From: Komagataeibacter medellinensis NBRC 3288
Lineage (GTDB): Bacteria > Pseudomonadota > Alphaproteobacteria > Acetobacterales > Acetobacteraceae
Direction: 5' to 3'
Length of the DNA stretch: 64,000 nt
Assembly: GCF_000182745.2 (NCBI RefSeq)
Contig: NC_016027.1
Location: 251,001 to 315,000 of the forward strand
Shown: in pieces, positions 8,919 through 18,715 of the stretch
Layout: every line of letters begins with the position of its first letter
Numbering within the stretch: position 1 is the first letter of the stretch
The notes under the pieces: model-generated
What the model was told of the DNA's origin: nothing
The model's database searches: none
Seen by the model: the letters and a program-made list of their open reading frames with translations, nothing else
Position numbers and translations under genes: made by a program

Positions 8919-9956
8919 TCAGGCTTCCTTTTTGAGTGATCCGATTCCTAGGGAACCGTTATGCCGGTCTGCCACATCATGCGGGGGGCTAGATGGCCGG
9001 TCTGTTCGGGTAGCGGGCGTGGCAACGGGGCCAGCACCGGGCGCATTGTCCAGAAAATCGGCTGTAGGAATGAAGAACAGAGTACCCCCTACAGCGGTGC
9101 TGACGTCCAGTATCCTGTCGTAATTGCCGGGCGGCTTACCCACAAACATATTCTGCAGCATCTGTTCTATTCGTGCAGGTGAGCAGGCATATCCGATGAA
9201 ATACGTGCCAAACTCACCGCTGCCTACTTTTCCAAAAGGCATGTTGTCGCGCAGGATCTGCAACTGTTGGCCGTTTTCTTCAATATTGGTCAGTACATTG
9301 TGGGCGTAGCTGGGCTTTGCAGCTTCGGACAGTTCAATATCGGATACTTTCTTGCGGCCGATTATGTGTTCCTGCACTTCTGTCGGGATGGCATCCCATT
9401 TCTTCAGGTCATGCAGGTATTTCTGTACTATCACGTAACTACCGCCCGAAAAGGCGGCATCTTCTTCTCCTATAAGGGTCGCATCGCGCGCGGCCTGGCC
9501 TGATGGGTTTTCTGTTCCGTCCACAAAGCCCAGCAGGTCACGCTCATCGAAATACTTGAAGCCATGTACTTCGTCCTCAACGCGTGCGACGCCTTCAAGT
9601 CGGGAGACGATGTTGGCGGCCAGCTCAAAGCACAGGTCCATCCGTGTTGCACGGATATGGAACAGCAGGTCTCCAGGGGTAGAAGGTGCGTAATGAACGC
9701 CGTTGATCTCTGCAAACGGGTGAAGTTCTCGCGGGCGGGGTGCGCCAAACAGCCTGTCCCATGCATCCGAACCTATGCCGGTAATGCAACTGAGTTGACC
9801 GTCGGGTATGCGGAAGCCGACAGCACGCTGGAGGGAGGACAGATCTCCCAGAAGATCCCGGACCGTCCCGGCAGTTCCTTCATCATGGTTCAGGGTCAGA
9901 ACCAGGAAGATGGCAGCCTGGGTTATTTTCGTATCAACGGGTTGAGGTGTAGCCAA
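8919..9956 (-). CDS. DyP-type heme peroxidase, encapsulin cargo
   Basis: 345 residues. The GFVDGTENP motif (GxxDG, distal Asp) is at about 160, the proximal heme His lies in YAHNVLTNI and the distal Arg in ILRDNMPFG. The arrangement matches the bacterial YfeX-like (B/P-type) DyP peroxidases. The C-terminus extends past the peroxidase domain through a Pro/Ala/Thr-rich linker and ends GSLGIGSLKKEA, close to the known encapsulin cargo-loading peptide (LxIGSLK). It oxidises organic substrates or dyes with H2O2. It is the first gene of a two-gene operon with encapsulin, and its promoter presumably lies in the AT-rich stretch upstream. Confidence 0.95.
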   Translation of the reverse strand: MATPQPVDTKITQAAIFLVLTLNHDEGTAGTVRDLLGDLSSLQRAVGFRIPDGQLSCITGIGSDAWDRLFGAPRPRELHPFAEINGVHYAPSTPGDLLFHIRATRMDLCFELAANIVSRLEGVARVEDEVHGFKYFDERDLLGFVDGTENPSGQAARDATLIGEEDAAFSGGSYVIVQKYLHDLKKWDAIPTEVQEHIIGRKKVSDIELSEAAKPSYAHNVLTNIEENGQQLQILRDNMPFGKVGSGEFGTYFIGYACSPARIEQMLQNMFVGKPPGNYDRILDVSTAVGGTLFFIPTADFLDNAPGAGPVATPATRTDRPSSPPHDVADRHNGSLGIGSLKKEA

Positions 9957-10441
9957 CGGACTGAAACTCCCTTCGGGTGATACATGCGTAACACTTCAAG
10001 GATGCCTACCATAAGCGGATGGCCCATGGTGGCAAGAGTGCCTGAGCGACAAAATAACAGCAACTTTCGTAAGGCAGGTGACATTATAAGCAGGATAAAT
10101 GAGATAATTTTTTTCATTTATTTTCATTATCCTATAAAAAAAATCTATATTTCATCTGTATTTTAAAACTGGACGGGTTTCTGTCCGGCGCTGGTTTTCA
10201 TCTGTTATGTTCAGATCGGCGTGGTATCGATATTTTGACCAAAAACGCATATTGAGCATGCCTGTTATGCATTTATTGATGGTAATCATGGCAGGTCACC
10301 CGTCATCAATGCGATACGCTGCTACCTATGGGCCAGTCTGGTGCCCACTCCGCCTGTTTACGGAGATGCAGGCTGACCCTGCCTGTGCTTATCCCGCATC
10401 GACAGGAGCATGCCTCCCCAGCCGGATCAGTGCGCTGACTG
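9957..10441. other. Gene-free AT-rich region upstream of DyP operon
   Basis: No supported gene in this stretch. The AT-rich segment around 10080-10170 is the likely promoter region of the DyP-encapsulin operon read leftward. The rest, up to the IS remnant, shows no recognisable coding signal. Confidence 0.4.
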
Positions 10442-10850
10442 GGCTCGGGATTCATTATTTGAGATAGAAGAAACTTGCCGCGATCTGAATGGCAGACATG
10501 AATATATGACTGCACCAGTCGTATCTGGTTGCAACACGTCGCCAGTCTTTCAGCCTTGCGAACATGTTTTCGAACGGCTCCAGCGGATGAAGCGGTTGTA
10601 TAAGGTCTTACGTGGGCCATACACTTCGGGCGCATCTTTCCACTGAATCCTGTTACGGATCATATACACCATCTCGCTGAGCACGCGGTGATCATCCACG
10701 CGCGGCATTCCATGAGCCAGAGGAAAATACCGTGCAATCTTCTCCATCTAACTCTCAGAGAGCAAAAACACATCACTCATGGACTTATTCGCCCGAATAT
10801 CTGTGAATTATTGTACGTAGTTCAATTCAACAGGTTAATAAGTCCTGAGC
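10442..10850 (-). mobile_element. Internally deleted IS5-family (IS1031-like) element
   Basis: The outer ends resemble those of the full-length element at 35880-36708: GGCTCGGGATTC at the left and GTCCTGAGC at the right. Only about 410 bp remain of an original of about 830 bp. The element abuts a TonB receptor remnant on its right side. Confidence 0.75.
10455..10780 (-). pseudogene. IS5-family transposase remnant
   Basis: Starts MSDVFLLSES, is stopped by TAG, then continues in frame as PRVDDHRVLS and YGPRKTLYNRFIRW. An internal deletion near 10560 jumps, with a frame change, to the C-terminal FENMFARLKDWRRVATRYD block and ends at TAA 10455-10457. The blocks match the N- and C-terminal ends of the transposase at 35941-36698; the middle, catalytic part is missing. 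Non-functional. Confidence 0.85.
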
Positions 10851-11111
10851 TTACATGGCGGCCTCCACCGGCCTTTGATGGCATGCCGTGTGAACAGAAC
10901 CCGGCCTTCGTCACCAACCCGGTAGTTGACTACAAGATCCTGCCGGAATGGGCTATCAGCGTGGGCGCTAAAAAAAATCGGCAACAAATATACGACCCCT
11001 GTACTGATGATCGTTTCCAATAAACAGCAGGGACTGACGAAGTATCCGTTCTGTTTCCCTTACGGTTTCAGCGGTGGCATATACTATGTCAAGACATCGC
11101 TTGATTTCTGA
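10851..11111 (+). pseudogene. C-terminal remnant of a TonB-dependent receptor
   Basis: Begins exactly at the right end of the IS remnant. One frame reads NPVVDYKILPEWAISVGAK, and after a shift at an A8 run near 10970 a second frame reads KIGNKYTTPVLM, then GFSGGIYYVKTSLDF before the stop. The pattern of a 'VDYKI..W.ISVGA.NIGNKY' strand pair, a short loop and a final aromatic residue is that of the last strands of TonB receptors. The 5' part is not found on the other side of the IS, so it was deleted. Confidence 0.55.
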
Positions 11112-11586
11112 TGCCACGGCACGGAACCGGCCCGCGCACCTGATGCATGAGCAGGCCGGACGGATAGGCATGATCATTAATGAATTATGAAATCACTGTC
11201 CCGCCTCGATGATGGGCGGGGCTTGGGAACTGCATCTTTGTGCCCAGCGCGCCATTGCGACGGTGGGCAGTCTTGATCACTTCGGGCAGTCATTGCGGTA
11301 TTGCGTTATTTTTTTCCGAAAGAACATCTGATGCCGGTACATCGGACAACCAGCATCCGGTGCGGCTTTATTGGTACCGATCTGGTCTTGATACTTTGAT
11401 TTCATGATTTTGCCAAAACCGGGTAACATGATAGGCATGTCAGACTGGACATGCCAGCCGCATCACGGCTTGGCGAGGAGAAAATTTACCGGCTGGGATA
11501 AGTTAAAAACAGGCGGATGCATACCATATGACACCGTGATGTTTCTGATCATGGGAATGAATTGCTCAAAGGGAGAATTAAGGGTT
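11112..11586. other. Intergenic region upstream of the aldolase
   Basis: No gene supported. A GC-rich inverted repeat (CCCGCC...GGGCGG) near 11200-11220 could be an old terminator of the receptor remnant. The remainder is presumably promoter and leader of the aldolase gene. Confidence 0.35.
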
Positions 11587-12483
11587 ATGTCGATTGCTCA
11601 GATGAAGGAAAACATGTCCTCACATGCCGGTTTTATCGCGGCGCTGGACCAGAGCGGTGGATCAACCCCCGGCGCGCTCAGACATTACGGAATTCCGGAT
11701 ACCGCCTACAGTAATGATGCCGAGATGTTCGCGCTTATGCACCAAATGCGGGTCAGGGTCATCACATCGCCTGCCTTTACGGGCAAGAAAATCATTGCCG
11801 CCATCCTGTTTGAACAGACCATGAATGGGCTGGTAAAGGATGTTCCGACCCCGACCTATCTGTGGAAGGAGCGTGGCATTGTTCCCTTCCTGAAAGTGGA
11901 CAAGGGACTGGAGGCCGAAGCGGGGGGGGTTCAGATGATGAAACCCATTCCTGGTCTGGACGTGTTACTTGAACATGCGGTCAAGCTTGGTATTTATGGC
12001 ACCAAGGCCCGTTCGGTCATCCGCCTGCCTGAACCTGCCGGTGTGGCCGCCATCGTAAAGCAGCAGTTCGCGCTGGCCGAGCAGATCGCGGCCCATGGGC
12101 TTGTACCAATCCTTGAGCCGGAAGTGCTGATCAAAAGCCCGGACAAGGCGGGAGCCGAGACTCTGCTGCATGAAGAACTCAAGCGTGGGCTGGATGGGCT
12201 GCCGGGCAACTACCAGGTCATGATCAAGGTCAGTATTCCCGAAAAGTCTGACCTGTACCTTGATCTGGTCAAGCACCCGCGGGTGCAGCGTGTTGTTGCG
12301 CTGTCTGGTGGCTACCCGCGCGATGAGGCGTGCAAACGTCTGTCCGCCAATCATGGCATGATTGCCAGCTTCTCGCGCGCCCTGCTTGAGGAACTCCGTT
12401 ATCAGATGACGGATGAGCAATTCAACCAAACCCTGGCCGCGTCGATCGATGAAATCTACCAGGCCTCATCACAAAAAATATGA
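11587..12483 (+). CDS. fda: Class I fructose-bisphosphate aldolase
   Basis: 298 residues, the size of the short bacterial class I aldolases (S. aureus FdaB type). The start at 11587 gives the expected N-terminus, ending in GFIAALDQSGGSTPGAL, and has AAGGG just upstream; the frame stays open further 5' but without family similarity. Hallmarks are VTSPAF, ILFEQTMNG, PFLKVDKGL, GTKARSVI, PILEPEV, the Schiff-base lysine region VMIKVSIPEK and VALSGGYPR. It interconverts fructose-1,6-bisphosphate with DHAP and glyceraldehyde-3-phosphate in the cytosol without a metal. In acetic acid bacteria it would mainly serve gluconeogenesis and the pentose-phosphate route. It is monocistronic, with a strong terminator directly downstream. 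Confidence 0.95.
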   Translation: MSIAQMKENMSSHAGFIAALDQSGGSTPGALRHYGIPDTAYSNDAEMFALMHQMRVRVITSPAFTGKKIIAAILFEQTMNGLVKDVPTPTYLWKERGIVPFLKVDKGLEAEAGGVQMMKPIPGLDVLLEHAVKLGIYGTKARSVIRLPEPAGVAAIVKQQFALAEQIAAHGLVPILEPEVLIKSPDKAGAETLLHEELKRGLDGLPGNYQVMIKVSIPEKSDLYLDLVKHPRVQRVVALSGGYPRDEACKRLSANHGMIASFSRALLEELRYQMTDEQFNQTLAASIDEIYQASSQKI

Positions 12484-12515
12484 GATACAGGTCTTTCCAG
12501 ACCATGTGAGTATGC

Positions 12516-12553
12516 AAGGTTTCCAGAAGTAAAGACCATCTGGAAACCTTTTA
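12516..12553 (+). terminator. Rho-independent terminator of the aldolase gene
   Basis: Perfect 12-bp inverted repeat AAGGTTTCCAGA/TCTGGAAACCTT with an 11-base loop, followed by T residues, 33 bases after the aldolase stop codon. Because the stem begins with A's it can also serve the convergent lipoprotein gene. Confidence 0.85.
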
Positions 12554-12600
12554 AATCGCGTCGTGGCAGTAGCGTTTGGGTTGCCGCGCGCAGCATCCCT

Positions 12601-13176
12601 TTATCGGAACGGGTTGTCGGAATAGGACGGTGAGGCATAGCCTGCTGCAGGCATATGGTACGCAGGCGGGTTGTAATTGGAGGGCGTGGTGACGGGTGGC
12701 ACGCCGCCAGTCCTGGCCACGTTGCCTTGCTGGCCTGCTGTGACAGGGATGGCGGGGTCTGTCATGCCTGTGTCGGCAGGGAGTGCCCCGGCCGCAGGGG
12801 TGGCAGGGTAGGCCGACGGCGTACCATTGTAATCGGTCGGACTGTAACTGCCCACGCAGTTTTTGCCCCGTTCGGCTGCATGGAGGGCATCCAGTTCTCC
12901 TTTCAGCCGGCCGATATCCTTGTGCCTGTCGCCCCCTATGCTGCCAACTGGCACGCCAATCAGTGCGACACCCCATTCATCGGACTGATGCATTCGGCGC
13001 TGATGTTTCTCGGCCGAGGCCAGATCCTGCGTATCTGCCTGGTCCTGATGGGCCAACTGGGCGCAACTCTGTTGCAGGTAAGGGGCCGGATCCACATATT
13101 GCGCGCCGATATCAGACGGGTTGGAAGCGCAGCCAGCCACGGTCAGGACAATGCCGCATAGAAGGATCTTTTTCAT
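12601..13176 (-). CDS. Hypothetical lipoprotein
   Basis: 191 residues with a lipoprotein signal peptide (MKKILLCGIVLTVAGC, lipobox VAGC, modified Cys16). The N-terminal third contains a charged, probably helical region (AEKHQRRMHQ; GDRHKDIGRLKGELDALHAAE) around a small glycine patch. The rest is a Pro/Ala/Tyr-rich low-complexity tail. It should be anchored to the outer or inner membrane. I do not recognise a named family. The gene stands alone between two convergent or tandem neighbours. Confidence 0.75.
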   Translation of the reverse strand: MKKILLCGIVLTVAGCASNPSDIGAQYVDPAPYLQQSCAQLAHQDQADTQDLASAEKHQRRMHQSDEWGVALIGVPVGSIGGDRHKDIGRLKGELDALHAAERGKNCVGSYSPTDYNGTPSAYPATPAAGALPADTGMTDPAIPVTAGQQGNVARTGGVPPVTTPSNYNPPAYHMPAAGYASPSYSDNPFR

Positions 13177-13292
13177 AGTTTTCCCGATAGGTTTTGTACT
13201 GTAACGGAGCTTATCAAAACGGGGCTATCCTGTCGTGTAGCTGAAAGCAAATGGCTGTGTTGCCTCCCCGGTCATGCATGGGTAGCGGGCGT

Positions 13293-14183
13293 TCAGGGTG
13301 TGAAGACAATGGTCTTGCTGGCGTTCAGGATGGCGCGGCGTTCAATGTGGAACCTGACTGCCCGGGCCAGCACGCGGCGTTCGATATCACGACCCTTGCG
13401 GATCAGGTCCTCGGGCGAATCCGCGTGCGAGATGCGCTCTACATCCTGTTCGATGATCGGCCCTTCATCAAGGTCGCTGGTCACGTAATGCGCGGTGGCC
13501 CCGATCAGCTTGACCCCGCGACTGAATGCCTGATGATAGGGGCGAGCACCCTTGAAGCCGGGCAGGAAGGAATGGTGGATATTGATGCATCGCCCGCTCA
13601 GGCGTGCCGCCATCTCGTTGGAGAGTACCTGCATATAGCGTGCCAGGACCGCCAGTTCTGCATCACTCTGGTTGAAGATGGCCCAGATCTTCTCTTCCTG
13701 TTCGGCTTTTGTATCTTTGGTAACGGGCAGGTGGTGGAAAGGAATGCCATAAAAGTCCACATCGGCGAATGTCTCGCGTGGGTGGTTGGAAATGATCCCC
13801 ACGGGCTCGATCCGCAATTCTCCGATGCGCCAGCGATAGAGCAGGTCAACCAGGCAGTGATCGAAACGTGAGACCAGCAGCAGCACCCGCGGGCGGTGGC
13901 GGATATCCGTCAGGGTCCATGTCATGGAAAAGGTGTGGGCAATATTGACAAATTGCTTGCGCAGGGTGTGCAGCAGATCGTCGTGGCGCGTCAGTTCAAA
14001 TACAATCCGCATAAAGAACTGCTTGCTGCCCGTATCATCAAACTGCTGGGCTTCGGTTATGTTGGCGCCATGCTCATACAGATGCTGGCTTATGGCGGCG
14101 ACGATGCCGGGCCGGTTGGGGCAACTCAGGGTTAGAATGAAGGTAGCGGATGACGGGGCAGGCGAATTCATCAGGTGATCCAC
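13293..14183 (-). CDS. purU: Formyltetrahydrofolate deformylase
   Basis: 296 residues. An N-terminal ACT domain ([16 protein letters not shown]..., about 16-95) is followed by a formyltransferase-like domain with [14 protein letters not shown], the catalytic-site blocks [20 protein letters not shown] and [19 protein letters not shown]. These contain the conserved His and Asp of PurU. It hydrolyses 10-formyl-THF to formate and THF, supplying formate to PurT and balancing one-carbon pools. It sits between an unrelated lipoprotein gene and a divergent permease pseudogene. The first ATG was taken; MNSPAP four codons later is an equal alternative. Confidence 0.95.
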   Translation of the reverse strand: MDHLMNSPAPSSATFILTLSCPNRPGIVAAISQHLYEHGANITEAQQFDDTGSKQFFMRIVFELTRHDDLLHTLRKQFVNIAHTFSMTWTLTDIRHRPRVLLLVSRFDHCLVDLLYRWRIGELRIEPVGIISNHPRETFADVDFYGIPFHHLPVTKDTKAEQEEKIWAIFNQSDAELAVLARYMQVLSNEMAARLSGRCINIHHSFLPGFKGARPYHQAFSRGVKLIGATAHYVTSDLDEGPIIEQDVERISHADSPEDLIRKGRDIERRVLARAVRFHIERRAILNASKTIVFTP

Positions 14184-14598
14184 TTGTTACAGGCGGGAGG
14201 ATGCCCCTGATACAACCTTTGCATCCGCTTGTGGAGGGATGGGGGAGCAGGTTTGCATGGGGGCGGATTTGTTCCGTTGCGCATCACCCCGTACCTGCGC
14301 GTTCCTTTTTACAGGTCGGGCGGCTTCCGGTCCTATGACAGGAATGAAACCGAAACAATTCCTCGGTCGCTAAGGTCTTCGCGTTTCCGCCCCTGTCCGG
14401 CTTGCATGCTGGCATGATCCGCCATTCTTGTTGGGTCGGGCCTCCTTCCTTCATCTGGCGGGTCTGTCCGGCCACCAGGGTTGCCCTGTTGGACCAGTCA
14501 GGCTTTTGGGAAAGGCTGGCGGATGATGAACTGCTGGGCATGGTTACGTCCTGTGCAGAACGCGTTCTCCCTTACTTTTTAAGGAACCGACATCCGGC
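14184..14598. other. Divergent intergenic region purU/permease
   Basis: About 415 bases without a supported gene. It presumably holds the promoters of both divergent neighbours. No clear operator or RNA structure seen. Confidence 0.35.
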
Positions 14599-15939
14599 AT
14601 GACACAACCTCCTCATTCCGTACTCAGGCAGCGCCATATCATCATGATCGCTTTTGGCGGCGCCATCGGGGCGGGACTGTTCGTGGGTAGCAGTGCTGTC
14701 ATCGCGGCGGCGGGGCCTTGTGCCCTGCTGGCGTTTACCGTGGTTGGTCTGTTGGTCATGCTGATCATGCGCATGCTGGGGGAAATGGTTGCGGCACGTC
14801 CTGGTCAGGGTTCCTTCATTGCCTATATCCGCATGGCCCATGGTCCGGGTGCGGCTTTTACAGCAGGGTGGCTGTACTGGTTTTTCTGGCTGGTCGCATT
14901 GGGGAGTGAGGCGATAGCGGGTGCCATCATACTGCATGAATGGATCGACTTGCCTGTCTGGCTGCTGGCAACGGTGTTGATCGTGGTGCTGAAGCTGATC
15001 AACCTGGCGGCAGTTCACATATTTGGTGAATGTGAGTTCTGGCTTTCGCTGATCAAGGTCATCAGTATCGTATTTTTCATTGTGGCGGGTAGCCTGTATA
15101 TTTTTCACATATTTGGGACTGGTGTGCCGGTCATGCACAATCTTGTCGGGTCGGGGGGCATGTTTCCCCATGGCATTGCCGCAATGGTGTCCATCGTGCC
15201 CACGGTCCTGTTCGCCATGATCGGGTCGGAAATCGCAACTGTTGCGGCAGGTGAGTCAGCAGAACCGGCCAGGAATGTCGGGCGTGTCACCCGCACGCTG
15301 GGCCTTCGCCTGATGCTGTTCAATACCCTTTCCGTGGCGCTGATCGTGATGATCGTACCATGGTCGGATGTAGTGCCCGGATATTCCCCCTTTGTTTAGG
15401 CCATGCAGGTTATGGGAATTCCCGGTGCGGCGCCCGCCATGCGCATCGTGGTGCTGACGGCCATTCTCTCATGCATGAACTCCAGCCTGTACATCACCTC
15501 CCGCGTTATGGCGGAACTCGCATCCTATGGGGATGCCCCCGCCATGCTGCGGCGCAGGGGCGGGCAGAAGGCACCCGTCAATGCCATTATTGCCAATTCC
15601 TTGGCTGGGGTGCTTGTCGCCTTTTCTTCCATTCTGGCACCGGGTACGGTTTTTGCATTCCTGCTTAGTTGCAGCGGGGGCGTGATGCTGCTGGTGTACT
15701 CGCTTATCGTCACTGCTTATGTGGTCATGCGTAAACGCACACCGCCAGGGGAGCGTGCGCGTCTTTTCAGCATTCCGTTCTTTCCGGCGCTCAATTTCCT
15801 GACGCTGGCTGGGGTTGTCATTATTTTTGTCGTCATGCTCATGGACCCTGCGCAGCGCATGGTGGCACTTGCCAGTCTGGGCACGTCGCTTTTCTTTGTG
15901 CTGGTCTATGTGGCAAGGCGGCGGGTTACTGCATGGTGA
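14599..15939 (+). pseudogene. Amino-acid permease (APC family) interrupted by one TAG
   Basis: The frame encodes a typical proline-specific/GABA-type amino-acid permease: the N-terminus IIMIAFGGAIGAGLFVGSS, GEMVAARPGQGSF, about twelve membrane segments and the STS-like block ILSCMNSSLYITSRVM. After codon 266 (GYSPFV) a TAG at 15397-15399 interrupts it. The same frame then continues as AMQVMGIPGAAPAMRIVV without loss to 15939, for a total of 447 codons. A single CAG-to-TAG change (relatives often carry a polar residue here) would explain the stop. The downstream half has no obvious own ribosome-binding site. It therefore looks like a very recent pseudogene or a sequencing error. Confidence 0.85.
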
Positions 15940-16157
15940 TGGCCTGGTTTCATAACCGGGCCGACTGTGGCGTGATCATACCACAGAGGGACTGGTCATG
16001 AATGGCCAGTGCCGCACATGCCCACAGAGATATGAAAGGCGCTGTCTGGGCAAAGTCTTTAAAGTTGTCCGTGATAATACGGAAAAAACGGAGCCTTCCT
16101 GCCCATGTTGCTCAATACGATCGAACGTGGCCCTGAAAATGGTGACCTGTCCCACCC

Positions 16158-17446
16158 GGAGGGATCGAAGAACCGTTGATTGGCGCGCGTGGTTCCTGAT
16201 TTCAGGCTTTTGTCGTGCTGATTGACGGTTCTTGGGGTGACTTTTGATCTGCGTCTTGAGCAGATCGGACGCTGTCGCCAATGGGATAGCTACGCGGCCG
16301 CGTTCAACCTCTCGAGGAAGAGGAAGCGGCGCATGTTGTAGACGATATTGGCCAAGCCAATCCTCATGGTGGCCCGGGTAATGCCCACGGTCCGGACGAA
16401 CAATCCCGTCTGCGATTTCTGATCGGCAAAGACATGCTCGACGCGGGATCGGATGACGGACTTCCCTGCGTTAGAGCGCTGGATATGGCGAGGCATGGGC
16501 TTGAGATGCGGCTTTTTCCTGTGAACCTTCGAGACGAAACCCTCTTTGTCCATGAAGTCCTCATTGGCTTTCGAGCGATACGCGGTGTCGGCCCAAACGC
16601 TTGAGGCCGTATTGGTTTTATCGAGCAAGCCCTCGCGCAGCCTGGCACCATCACTGGCGGCGGCATCCGTCGCTTTCCATTTCCGGATCAGTCGAAACTT
16701 TCGATCGATGGAAATATGCGATTTGTAGCCAAAGAACGGGATGGCGAGGTCCGTGGACGGGAGCGTCCCGTCCTCCTGCCGCTTTGCCTTCGTGAACTTC
16801 AGTGTCCATCGCGCATGGCGATCCTTGTGGGACAACTTGGCAGGCTTGTCCTGCCAGTCCTGCGGAATGCGGCCTTCCCGAAGATCAACTTTCTCCGCGT
16901 TGGTATTGCGCTGCTTTGGCGCCGCCACCAGCGTGGCATCCAGGATCTGGCCGGACATCGGCAGATACCCGGCGTTTCGCAGGGTGGCGTCAAAGCGCTC
17001 GAACAGCTTCTGGATGGCGCCAGCCTCGGTCAGCCGTTCACGGAACAGCCAGACCGTTTTGGCGTCAGGCACCCGGTCCGATAACGCCAGGCCGAGGAAG
17101 CGCATGAAGGATAGCCGGTCGTTGATCAGATACTCCGTTCGCTCGTCGGAGAGATTGTTCAGCGTCTGGATCACCAGGATCTTGAACATCAGCACCGGAT
17201 CAAACGGGGGACGGCCACCTTTACTTCCGTCCGCATAGGCCAGAGCCCTGTCCAGATCAGGACGGAACACCTCAAAATCCACAGTCCGAGAAAACGCTTC
17301 GAGCTGATCGCCAAGGCCACTCAAACGGGCTAGTCGCTCGTCCACATCAAAGAAGCCCGGCTGCTTCATGAGCCATTCCCTCAATCATCACAGAAGAGAG
17401 GGAATCACACACAGAGGGCCAGAACCAGGGGTTTTTCGAACCCTCC
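16158..17446 (-). mobile_element. IS5-family insertion sequence, copy 1 (1289 bp)
   Basis: Bounded by imperfect terminal inverted repeats: GGAGGGATCGAAGAACC at the left and, read inward from the right, GGAGGGTTCGAAAAACC. It carries one intact transposase gene. Its length is identical to copy 2 after removal of the nested IS256 element, with only a few base differences. No direct target repeat is visible, which suggests that recombination or deletion has changed one flank. Its right end truncates an esterase gene. Confidence 0.9.
16290..17384 (-). CDS. IS5-family DDE transposase
   Basis: 364 residues, intact. The N-terminal domain (GGRPPFDPVLMFKILVIQTLNNLSDERTEYLINDRLSF) is the DUF772-type domain of IS5 transposases. 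The RNase-H fold follows with the first catalytic Asp in GQILDATLV, the second in WADTAYRS and the Glu in IRSRVEHVFADQK. It cuts and pastes the surrounding element. The start at 17384 (MREWLMKQPGFF) is inside the right inverted repeat region. Confidence 0.95.
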   Translation of the reverse strand: MREWLMKQPGFFDVDERLARLSGLGDQLEAFSRTVDFEVFRPDLDRALAYADGSKGGRPPFDPVLMFKILVIQTLNNLSDERTEYLINDRLSFMRFLGLALSDRVPDAKTVWLFRERLTEAGAIQKLFERFDATLRNAGYLPMSGQILDATLVAAPKQRNTNAEKVDLREGRIPQDWQDKPAKLSHKDRHARWTLKFTKAKRQEDGTLPSTDLAIPFFGYKSHISIDRKFRLIRKWKATDAAASDGARLREGLLDKTNTASSVWADTAYRSKANEDFMDKEGFVSKVHRKKPHLKPMPRHIQRSNAGKSVIRSRVEHVFADQKSQTGLFVRTVGITRATMRIGLANIVYNMRRFLFLERLNAAA

Positions 17447-18039
17447 ATGTGCATGAAACCCTTGTGGCGCATGCGGCCCTTCCCGCCATGGTTATCGGTC
17501 ATTCCATGGGGGGAAAAACTGCGATGATGCTGGCCCTGAACCATCCTAACGCTGTCCACAGCCTGATTGTTGCCGATATTGCGCCGGGTGAGGGCGGGTT
17601 TGCCCAGTCCCGGCAACTGGCCCACGATCTGGCTGCCCTGCCGCTGCCCGATTACCTGGATCGCGCCGGGGCGGAAGCCTGGCTGGGGCAGGTCATTACC
17701 GACCCGCCCGTGCGCGACCTGATGCTAATGAACCTTGAACTGGGAGAAAAGTCGCGCTGGCGTATCGGGTTGCAGCAAATTGCGGCGTCCATGTCTGCCA
17801 TCATCGGTTGGCCCCCCATTGTGCCGGGCGTGCATTACAATGGTCCCACGCTGTTCATTGCAGGCGGGAACTCACGTTATATCCAGCCTGCCAGTTATCC
17901 GGCCATGCGCCGTCTCTTCCCCCATTACCGGCTGGAGACCATCAGGGAGGCAGGGCATTGGGTGCATGCACAGGCCCCTGCCGCCTTCCTTGCGCTGGTG
18001 CAGGGCTTCATGGATTCCGGCCATGGCGGAGAGGCATGA
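17447..18039 (+). pseudogene. 5'-truncated alpha/beta-hydrolase (YbfF-like esterase)
   Basis: Immediately after the IS right end the frame reads HETLVAHAALPAMVIGHSMGGKTAMMLAL and continues to HWVHAQAPAAFLALV. The nucleophile elbow GHSMGG, VADIAP and the final GHWVHA histidine motif are those of acyl-CoA/short-chain esterases such as YbfF. The first ~90 residues, including the oxyanion HG motif, are absent. The fused frame that runs in from the IS is not native. The missing 5' part is not found left of either IS copy. Confidence 0.85.
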
Positions 18040-18076
18040 AGCTCCTGCTGCCGGTACTGCATTTTTTTCGGTTTTA

Positions 18077-18715
18077 TCAGGCCGGTACCAGGTGCCATAA
18101 CGCTTCTGTTGCCGGGCATGCGCCTTTCAGCCCACCGGGCACCATGACCCTTTCAACGCAGGTGAGGGTAAAGGTGGCACCATAGTACTGACTGACCTGT
18201 GCTGCATCAACGCTGAAGGGCGGCCCTGCTAGGCGGGACTGGTCGTATTCCAGGCAGATCAGCAGTTGAGGGGCCTGATGCGTGATGGCGCACAGGTGCG
18301 CGGCATAGTCGGCCTGTTGTGCGGGGGGCAGGGCGATTAGCGCCGCACGGTCATAGACCGCATCGATCTGCCCCAGCGCATCTGCCGTCAGGTCGAATAT
18401 ATCCCCGACATAAATACATAGCCCTTCCGCATCATAACGTTGCATCGTGCCACAGATGGATACATGCGGGGCCAACCCCAGTTCGGCAAAAAGTTGCCCG
18501 ACGGCAAGTGGGCTGAGTTCACACCCCACCACCTGGTGGCCCTGCGCCAGCAGCCAGTGGATATCGAGGCTTTTCCCGCATAGCGGCACGAATACCCGTG
18601 CGCCGTGCTGCAGGCACAGGGCGGGGAAATTACGGACCAGCAGCACGTTGGGCCTGTGTTCGTGAAAGCCGATTTCATTGCGCTGCCATTTGGCCTGCCA
18701 GAAAGTACTGTTCAT
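18077..18715 (-). CDS. tpm: Thiopurine S-methyltransferase
   Basis: 212 residues. It matches bacterial TPMT throughout: FWQAKWQRNEIGFHEHRPN at the N-terminus, the SAM-binding VFVPLCGKSLDIHWLLAQGHQVVGCELS (about 42-70), YVGDIFDLTAD and DAVYDRAALIALPPAQQADYAAHL. It transfers methyl groups from SAM to thiopurines and, in bacteria, to selenium or tellurium oxyanions, giving volatile products. It lies convergent to the esterase remnant and divergent from the LTA-synthase-like gene. Confidence 0.93.
   Translation of the reverse strand: MNSTFWQAKWQRNEIGFHEHRPNVLLVRNFPALCLQHGARVFVPLCGKSLDIHWLLAQGHQVVGCELSPLAVGQLFAELGLAPHVSICGTMQRYDAEGLCIYVGDIFDLTADALGQIDAVYDRAALIALPPAQQADYAAHLCAITHQAPQLLICLEYDQSRLAGPPFSVDAAQVSQYYGATFTLTCVERVMVPGGLKGACPATEALWHLVPA

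Noticed and set aside
15940-16157. A coding remnant left of IS5 copy 1 that might be the esterase 5' part
   Set aside because: None of the frames shows the expected HG oxyanion motif or esterase sequence; content remains unidentified.
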